From contig JBPBPY010000520.1 of the NCBI GenBank assembly GCA_050954505.1, positions 1 through 12,075 of the forward strand: a stretch of 12,075 nt of DNA. Direction: 5' to 3'. Origin of the DNA: JAQGMO01 sp050954505 (GTDB lineage Bacteria; Pseudomonadota; Gammaproteobacteria; Burkholderiales; Burkholderiaceae_D). Made by a program: the position numbers and the translations under genes. Positions 1 to 9,700 of the stretch are shown here, piece after piece (within the stretch, counting starts at the first letter, position 1; every line of letters begins with the position of its first letter). The notes beneath the pieces are model-generated. The model searched no databases. It worked only from the letters and a program-made list of their open reading frames with translations, and was not told the origin of the DNA.

Positions 1-3000
1 ATCGATGGCAATGGCACCATACTGCGCTATGGCTATGACAACGCCAATCGCATCATCAGCCGCACGCTTGACCCCGGTGGCCTGAATCTGGTGACCCTGT
101 CGCGCCGGGATGCCTTCGGGCGCGAAATCGAACGCACGGATGCCAATGGCGTGCGCACGCTGCAAGTGTTCGATGAAGCAGGCCGGATGCTGTCGCGCAC
201 CGTCGACCCCGGCGGATTGAATTTGACCACCAGCTGGCGCTACGACCAGCGCGGCCAGGCCAGTTCCATGACCGACGCAGCGGGGGTGGTCACGCGCTAC
301 CGCTACGACATCGCGGGCCGTCGCATCGAAGCCGTGCTGGACCCGGACGGCCTGCAACTGACCCAGCGCTGGGTCTACGATGCGAATGGCAACCTCACCG
401 CCACCATCGACCCGGCGGGCAGCCGCACGATGCAGTTCTTCGATTCCAGCGACCGCCTGGTGCTGGCCATCGATGCAGTAGGCGCGGTGATCGAATACGG
501 CCATGATGCCCAGGGCCATGTCAGGCAGATCATCAGCCATGGACGGGCACTCGATGCTGCAACACTGGCGCAGCTGGATGCCACCGGGACACAGCCGGCG
601 CAGCAGCGTCTGGAGGCGGCACGCGCGCTGCTGGCTGGCTTGCACGCGGACTTCACGGATGCAGCCGGCAGCGGCACGCGCATCGAGTGGCGCAGCTATG
701 ACAAGGATGGACGCCTGTGCCAAACCGTCGATGGCCAGGGTGCAGTGGTGCGTTTCGAGCGTGATGGCAATGGCAATGTCATTCGCCAGATTGCCTATGC
801 CACGCCGTGGCAGGGACTGGAAGCGCCCGCGTTGCCACAGCCGCAGCCGGTGGCGATGCCGCTGTCAGGGCAAGCTGATGCAGCGCAGGATCCCGCCCTT
901 GACGTTGCAGCGCAGTCTGCATTGCCTCCGCCCTACGCAACGGTCTTGCCGCGGAACCCCGGCGATCGCATCACTCGCTTTTCCTGGGATGCCGCCAACC
1001 GTATGCTGGTCGGCATCGATGCCGAAGGTGGCGTCGTCCGCAATCTCTACGATGGCAATGGCAATCTGCAGCAGCGCCATGCGTATGCCACCGCCGTCGA
1101 GGCCGACACCGATCCGGCAACACTTTCCGGCGGGGTGGCCGAGGCACCGGGGCAAACGCGTTCGAGCACGAATGTATACGACCACGCCAATCGACTGGTG
1201 TTGCAGATCGATGCACTTGGTCATGCCACCGCTTTCGAGCATGATGCTGCGGGCCGCGTGGTACGCCAGACGCGCCATGCCTTGCCGATCGACGACGCCA
1301 GCGGCAATCCAGCGGTGCAGCCCGATCCTGTGCGCGACCGTGTCAGCCAGTTTTCCTACGATGCCGCCGGGCGCCAGCTCGGCAGTACCGATGCACTGGG
1401 CAACACCGAACTGAGCAGTTACGACAATGCCGGCAACCGCATTCGTTTCACCAATGCGTTGGGCGCCACCTGGACCTATGTCTACGACGCCGCGGGCCGC
1501 CTGATCGAAGAGCGCTCGCCCGAACTGCTGCTGACGTCGAATGTTGCCAATGCGAACGGCGAACCCGTTGTGGCATCGCCCGGCAATGCGGTGCCGGCGC
1601 AGGTGCTCACACGCATTGCGTACGATGCGCTGGGCCGGGTCATTGAACGGACCGAAGCGGCCGGCCGCATCGAAGAGCGCACTGTACGCCATGTCTATGA
1701 TGCTGCCGGCCATCAGATCCGCACCATCCTGCAGGCCAGCGGCCAATATGATGCCAGCCGCGACGACCTCCTGGCCAATGGCGTCACCGCGCCAGCCAGC
1801 CGTACCGAGACAGCACGCCAGCGCATCACCGAAACACGCTATGACGTCTTCGGCAACGCCATCAGCAACCGCACCTTCGATGTGGCAGCCAATGCCGGGG
1901 TGGCATCGCTCGCAGCGGTCGATGACAGCACCTTGGCCAACCTGGCCGTTTCCTACAAGCTGTACGACCGCATGGGCCGGGTGCAGGCAGACATCGATGC
2001 GCTGGGCCAGGTCACCAGTTATGAACGCAATGCCTTTGGCGATGTGCTGTCACTGCGCCGGCATGCGCAGTCGCTGGCATCGACGTCGAATTCACGGCAC
2101 GTTACCGATGGCGTGGCAGGGGGGCTGGCAGGTGGGCTGGCAGGGGGCGTGGCAGATTCGGCAACGGACAGTCATGCAGGTGAAGAGGCAAGCCTACAGG
2201 CGGTGTTGGAGCAGGCAGTCATTGCGACTTCGGTGAGCGCGGCGGCCGGCGAGGACTGGCAGCATGCCAGCCGGTCTGTCCTGCTGCAGCTGGCTGCAGA
2301 GCAAGCCGCTGACCGCACACTGCTGACCCGGTACGACCGGCTTGGCCGCGCGGTCGAAGTCCGCAGCCCGGCAGTATTCAATCATGATCCCGGTGCCGCT
2401 CCCGCACAGCAGGCGTCGATGGCCGGCAGCCTCAAACGCAACAGCTGGAACGCATTCAACGAACTGGTTGGCGAGAGCCAGCTGCTCGATCCCCATACCG
2501 GCAAGTGGGCCAGCACAGGACATTATTTTGACCAGGGCGGGCGCGAAGTGGCCACTGTCGATGCGCTGGGCTATCTGACTGCTCGCAGCTATGATGCATT
2601 CGGCGAACTGCTTGCCAGTACCGAATTTGCCCAGGCAGCCGATGACACTGCGGGTGCAATCCCGCAAGCGCCGCTCTCGGTCAATGACAGGGTGGCGCGC
2701 TTTCGCTGGGACGCAATGGGGCGGCTGCTGGAAGAAAGCCATGGAAGCAGCGATCGCCGCGACGGCTTCATCAATGACGGCAATCCGGGCGCCCTTGGCG
2801 AGGCCGGCGCCATCAGAGGCGCGTCGCCGGCCATCACCCGCTATGCCTATGACGCGCTGGGAAACCGCACCATGGTCATCGATGCCACCGGCGCTGCCAC
2901 CACGACATCCTACGATGCCCTGGGCCGCATCGCCAGCGTGCGTATGCCGGCACGCACCGTGGTATCGGCAGGCACGTTTGTCGACGGCCAACTGCCAGGC

Positions 3001-3717
3001 AGCACCGAGGTGCTGGCCAGTCCGCTGACTGTCATGCTGCGCGACGCACTGGGCAATCTGTCGGCGCGTCTTGATTACAGTAACAGTACCGGCAATGGCA
3101 TCGCCGACGGTGCCGATTTCTTCGGCAACCACATTGCGCCCGGGACGCAGCACGACAGCGTGCGCATCGAGCGCACGCTGTACGATGGACTTGGCCAGGT
3201 CATTGCCCAAACGGACGCAGCCGGCAACACGTCCTGGATGTCGTATGACCATGCCGGGCGCCTGGCCAAGCAATGGCAAACGGTTGCCGATCTTGATGGC
3301 AGGGTGCGCACCGTGTTCCAGGTCCAGCGTTTCGATGCGCTGGGCCGCGTGGTCTCGAGCCTGACCCCGGCGCCCGATGCCCTGGACGGCTCGGCCGGCG
3401 CCGGCGCCAGCGTCGTCGAGACCGTTTCGCGCTATAACGCCTTCGGTGAACTGGTCGCCCACGGCAGTACCGGCGCGCCGGAAGAATATGCCGACTATGA
3501 CCAGGCCGGAAGGCTGTGGCGCACCAATGGCGGCGATGGCGTCGACCGTATCCTGCTGTACGACATTGCCGGACGCACCACGGCCGAGTTGCGCAGCGAT
3601 GGCGGCACGAATCTGCGCCAGTTCACCGATGCGCAGCAGGCCGCGCAATCTGCCGGCATGCGCCGTACCGAAAGGCACTACGATGCGCTCGGCCGGCTGG
3701 TGGCCGAAGTGGGGGCG
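1..3717 (+). other. First YD/RHS repeat block
   Basis: Codons 1-1239 carry many degenerate copies of the YD motif, for example RYDQRGQASSMTDAAG, YDAAGRLIEE, YDALGNRTMVIDATG and HYDALGRLVAE. Spacing is irregular because longer inserts break the array, such as the Pro/Ala-rich segment near 820-960 and the helical, Gln/Ala-rich segment near 2160-2330. These irregular inserts are common in very long YD proteins. The block is cut by the window start. It ends where the motif vanishes after YDALGRLVAEVGAQ at about 3717. Confidence 0.9.
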
Positions 3718-6700
3718 CAGCGCGTGCAGGTGCAGGGCGGCGTCAAGGCCTGGCAGGTCGGCGGCAGCAGCGAAGTCATCGGCAGCGCCGCACTGGTGCT
3801 GACACCGGTGGCATCGGAACAAGGCAGCCTGGAACCGCTGGCCAATTGGTCAGGCAGCAACCGCGTGCGCCTGAACTGGAGCAGCCTGGCCAGCCTGGGC
3901 AGCGGTGACGTCAAGCTCGAAATGACCTATCTCACCCGCGGCTACGCCGTGCAGGCCGACGACCAGGGCAACGGTGCCGGGACTGCCGGGACAACGTTCG
4001 TCCATCCGGGCGAACTACGCACACGCAGCGGTATTTTCCCGGCCGTGCGCAGTGATGCCGGCGTGGTGCTCGAATGGCAGGACGCACCCGAGCCGGCCTA
4101 TCGCAGTGGCGGCGTCGAGCGCGTCACCCGCTTGCAGGTTTGGAAAAAAGACCTGCATGGCTTGTGGCAAAGCGTGCTCGATACTGGTGCCGAGGGCAAT
4201 GCCGGCGGTTTGCGCCACGGCGCCAATGTCATCGATGTCGCCGCACCGACCGATCCGGCCAGCAGCATCGTGCTGCAAGTGCGCGTGGCTGACGTGCCTG
4301 GCGCGGCGCCGCACAACACCGCTGAATCAGGCTGGCTGGCGCTGCCGTTGCTGGATTTTGGCGACAGCCTGCGTGGTGACCTTGACGCTGCTGCGGTAGC
4401 GGCCGGCGTGGGCATCGACAGGCTCGAGTACCGGGTCATGGTGCGCGCGCCCGGGCAGTCGAGCCGCGTGAGTGCGTCGGGCAGCTTGACCCTGCAGGCG
4501 CCGGTGCTGGAGTCGCTTGGCACCCCATGGATGCTTGGCGGGGCAGGAAACGAAGCACTGCTGTGGACCACCCCCGGCGGCGGCATCGAGCAGGTGTTGA
4601 GAGTGCGCACCGAAAACGGTGGCTGGTCCAGCGTGGCAATCACGCAGGCGGCCGGCCAGAGCAGTCTGGATCTGCGCCAGCTGGCAGCAGGACGGCATGA
4701 ACTGGAGCTGCTGTGGATTCATGCCGGCCAGGCGCGGCCGTATGCGCATGCCAGCGCCACGCTGACGATTGCACCGGCCTCGCCTGGCCATGAAGAGCAG
4801 CGCGTGGTTCAGGTCGAGGTACCGTACACGGTGGTGCCGCCCGACCCGGCTGCCTTCATTATCGGCTGGAGCGTGGAGCCACTGTACAGCCGGCCGGTGA
4901 TGCTGGGATATGACGAAAGCAGCGGATTCCTGTTCGGTCTCGGCTACGGTTATGCGTCCATCACGCTGCCCGATGGCAGTGTCATCCATGGTCCGGTGGT
5001 GGCCATTCCCTACCGCGACGGCAATGGCACGCTGGTGGTGCCGCCGGACCCGGCGCAATTCCTGATCTCGCCAGGCGGCGGCAGGCCGGTGTATGGTTAT
5101 CCGGTGATTGTCGGCCTCGGTGAAAATGGCGAGCCGGTGGCTGGCCGTGGTTATGAATTCAATATCGAAGGCGTGGCAGTGGCGGTGCCGTATGTCGAGC
5201 AGCGCCTGGAACAGCACACCATGACGGTCTGGGTCGAAACGCCGCAGGCACCGCGCACGCTCGGGCTGCAGACTACCAGCGGGGCGGGTGTGGCCAGCAG
5301 CGTTGCAGGCCAGCTGGCGCAAGCCGGCATCAGCGCCTACAGCGACGGCACGTCGTGGCATCTGCGGCCAGTGGCGCAGCGGCGCCTGGACCGCTGGGGC
5401 AATGTGCTGGAGCTGCGCCAGGGCGCGGCAGAAATGCAGGGCCAGGCCGATGGCATACTGAACCTGGCCACGTCCTGGGCGTCCTCCGGGGCTGGCGGCC
5501 TGGCAAGCGTCACCACCGCCGCCTACGATGCCCAGGACCGGATGATCTGGCAACGGGCCGCCGACGGCGGCATCACGAGCTGGCAGCATGACCAGATGGG
5601 CAGGCTGGTGGCGACCACGGATGCCAATGGCCACGTCAATGCACAGCGTTTCGATTCTGCCGGCCAATTGATCGAAGAGCGCCATGCCGATGGCGGCGTG
5701 ATCCGCCATGGTTACGACAGCGCCGGCAATCGGGTCTTGAGCATTGATGCGCTGGGCCAGCGCAGCATGTCCTGGTATGACCAGCGCGGGCTGTTGCTGC
5801 ATACAGCCAGCGAAGCCGTGGCGCGCCACGACAGCGATGCGGCAACCCGGCTGGTCGACCTGGGCAGCCAGAGCCTGGCGTCGTCATGGACCTACGACCA
5901 GCTGGGCCGGCGCCTGACGCAGCGTGACGGCAATGGCGCCATCATCGGTTATCGCTACGACCGCGCCGGCAACCTGGTGGCCAGCACCAGTGCACTTGGT
6001 GCGGTCACCCGCCATGCGTATGATGGGCGCGGCCACCTGGCTTTCGAAGTCGATGCAAATGGACTTGCCAGCAGCTGGCAAAGCGATTATTTCGGCCACC
6101 AGCTTGGCCATGTCGACCTGGGCGGTGCCACCTACGCCTATGCCTATGACCAGGCCGGACAGCTGAATTCGCAAACCAGTTCACGTGGTGCCAACCAGCG
6201 GTTCGAGTATGACGGCGCCGGCCAGCTGGTGGCAATACGCGACCTGGCGCTGGACCAGCAAAGTTATTTTTCCTGGGATGCCGGCGGCCGGCGGGTGCGG
6301 GAAAAAATTGTCCAGGCTGGCCAGACCGTGCAGGGCAACCACATCACGCGCGACGCCATGGGACGCCTGCGTACGGTCGAGGATGGCCAGACCAGCATCG
6401 TCTTCGACTATGACGCCATGGGTAACCGCAAGCGTATCCGCAGCCATTTGATCGACGCCTCGGGCCAGCCGCAGGATGCAGACCGCTGGTTTGCCTACGA
6501 CGCCATGAACCGGCAAATCCTGGTCGACGGGGTCAACGACAATCCGGCCGATGACGCCAATCTGCGCGAAGGGCAAGGTCACCGGCTGGCCTATGACTTG
6601 AACGGCAACCGCATCAGCGACGCGTCCTGGGGACGCATCGTGGTGCAGGGCGGAGGGGAGGTCAGCCGCATCCTGGCCGGCTACGACAGTGGCCAGCTCG

Positions 6701-9700
6701 ACGAATCTGGCCAGCGTGTCCTGCTGGCCGAGCCGCACTATGACTATGACGAAGGCGGCAACGCCATCCTGCTCACCCCGCCGGTATACCGCGACATTGT
6801 CACGCCGGTGTCGTTCAATGCCGTGCCGGCGATCTCGACCGAACACTACACCTACGATGCCCGCAACCGGCTCTCCAGCGTGAAACGCGACGGCTTGCTG
6901 GTCGACCAGCGTTACTACGATGGCGCCGACCGCCTGTTGCAAAGTGGTCCGGCCGGTGGTTTGCCGCGTGCCTATGTCGAGGCATATGCCAGCACACTCG
7001 ATAGTGCTGCGCAAGCCATTGCCAGTGGCATGTCCCTGCGCAACTGGCGTTATGACGCCGATGGCCATTTGCGCCATGAGCGCGCAAGCTGGTCCGACGG
7101 TGCGCCAAAAAGCGATATCGACTACGGCAATATCGATGCGCTGGGCAATGTGCTGGGCTATACGGTGGCCACGCATGGCCAGGATGCCGGCGCCACCGGT
7201 ACTGGCGGTACCTCAGTGACCGCCTACTCCGTGACCCAGCAGCACTTCGACGGCTACCGCGACGCAGTGGTGCTGGCCAGCCGCGTTGGCGCTGGCGCCG
7301 AAGCGCCGGCGCGGGTGGAGAGCCGTCATGACGTCAACGGCAATCTGGCGGCTGTTTTCGACAGTGCCGACAGTGGCAATGACCGGCGCTTCGTCAGCGA
7401 CAGCAGCGGTCGTATTGTCTACAGCAATCAGGGCGGGCGCATCGTGCGCCAGATCATTGCCGACGGCGCCGTGCTGGCCCAGGTCGGTGGCGCCTTGCAG
7501 CCCGGCGCCAGTGCCGCCCAGGCGCAGGCGCCGGCACCGGTCAATGGCGTCGACAGCGGCTTTCGCAGCATTGGCGCTGCCACGCATGCCAGCGGCGCCG
7601 GCTATCGCGCTGCGACCGGCGACACATTGCGCAGCGTGGCCCAGGCCGTATACGGCGACAGCCGCCTGTGGTATCTGATTGCGCGGCAGAATGGCTTGAG
7701 CGCCGATGTGCCGTTGAGCGCAGGGCAGTGGCTGATGCTGCCCAGCCGCATAGCGGGCGAGCGCAATGACGCAACCACATTCCGGCCCTATGATGCCGCC
7801 ACCGTCGTCGGCAACACCATTCCCTTCCTGCCCGACCTAGGCACCGGCAGTGCAGGCGGTGGTGGCTGCGGCGGCGTTGGCCGCATCCTCACCATGGTGG
7901 TGGCCATCGCGGTGACTGTCTACAGCGCCGGCATTCTGGCCGCTCCGGCTGCCGGTACTGCCGTCATTGGCGGCGCCACTGCCAGCGCAGGTTCGCTGGC
8001 AGGTGGTTTCGGGCTGGGCAGCCTGGGCACCAGCATGGTCGCCGGTGGCCTGGGATCGCTGGCGGGACAGGGACTGGGCATTGCCATTGGCGCACAGGAG
8101 CGCCTTGATTGGCGGGCAGTGGCAATGGGCGCCATTGGCGCCGGTGTGTCGAATGGCGTGGCACGGCTGTTTGGCGGTCCGCTGGCCGGCAGCCTGGATT
8201 CCACCGCAGGCGCATTGCAGATGACCGGCGGTCTGGGCGGTGGTGACCTGGGCGCAGGTCTGATCAACGGCAGCGGCGGCTGGGCAGGAGGCTTTTCCGG
8301 CAGCTTTGCAGACGGCACCTATGGATCACTCACGCAGGCCGGTGCCGGCCTGCTGGTGCAAGCCGGTTCCACCACGGCAGAGCTCGGTGCGGCGATCTTC
8401 GGCACCGGCACCCAGGGCGCGATCGGCATGCTCAAGCAAGCCGGCACCTATGCCGCCCGCGCAGCACTGGGCAGTGCCTTGACCCAGGGACTGGGCCTGC
8501 TCAGCGGTGCCAATGCGCGCTTCGATTGGCGCGCCGTGGCCAGCGCTGCCGCATCGGCTGGGGCTGCCAGCCTGGCGGAAGACCTGTTCGGCAAATCCTC
8601 AGCCAGCGGCGATGGCGCTGCGGGCAAGGAAGGCGGTGCAAGCGGCGATGGCAGCGATGGCGGCTTGTGGACCTATGCCACCGCGCAGGCGCTGGGCCGG
8701 TTCGGCAATCGTTTTGGTGCTTTGTATGCGCGCCAGGCCTTGTCCGGAGCTGCCTCGGCAATGACGGTGCAGATGTTGCGCGGCGGCCGGCTGGCACTGG
8801 CCCAGGTCGCCACGGATGCGTTCGGCATTGCCATTGCACAAAGTATTGTCGAGCAGGCCGATGGTGCCCACACCCAGGTGGCGCCGCAGCAAACCGCGGC
8901 ACAGCGCTGGAGCGCCGTACCGGATCTGCATGCCACCGAAGTCGGCATGCCGGACGTGCTTGCCGGTACAGGGTACACCGAAGAGGCATGGTGGAACAGC
9001 ACGCCACCCAGTCTTGCCAGCCGCTATGTCAGCCAGTTCGGCGGTGTTTTGCAAGAGGTCAGTGCCGATGCTGCCGAACAGTTCCTGCCGCCGGTGGAAG
9101 TGATTTCACCGCGCGACGAGGAAGCGGGAGAGATCAGCGCCATCGGCGCGGTGGACAGGTTTTTCACCTTCAATCCCATGGGCCGGACGTTGAAAGGCGC
9201 TGGTCTGGGCAGCGTGGCGGTACTGGGATCGATGTTTGCCGGCTTGCAGCAGTCCGTGCTGGCTGCCGGCGATCTGGTCTCGGCTGGATTGTCGGCGCTC
9301 GACCGCGCTGCCGGCGGCACGCTGGCTTATGACCCCGTCAGCGAGCTGGGGCAGTCGCTGGCCAGCCAAGGCTTGGCCAACACCGGCCTGGAGGTCGCTG
9401 GCGGTTTCCTGCGCAACACCGTCGGCGCATTGACAGCACCCTTGAATGCAGCGTATCTGCATGACGCCCAGCGCCTCGGTGAAAGCCTGCCGGCTGCATT
9501 GCTGGCTGCCACCTCGCTCACGCCGCTGAACGCGTTTCATGGGGCTGGCACAACGATGGGATCGGCTTCGCTCGCCGTGCTGGAGCAGGGGGCGGTACGC
9601 GCCCTGCCGGGACCGACAGGCCACTTCCTGGCCGAATCGATTACACCCGGCGGCAGCGGCACGGCACTCAGCGGCCATGGTGGACGCTTTCGCGGCGATA

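Noticed and set aside
91..93. ATG at 91 as the true start of the giant protein
   Set aside because: The frame is open to base 1 and the upstream codons encode a continuing YD repeat, so the start is outside the window.
2194..3822. Long minus-strand open frame (542 codons) opposite the YD block, and similar ones at 865-1746, 4327-5829 and 6181-7176
   Set aside because: They are antisense shadows of a GC-rich repetitive gene; the products show no recognisable domain and follow the codon structure of the plus-strand YD repeats.
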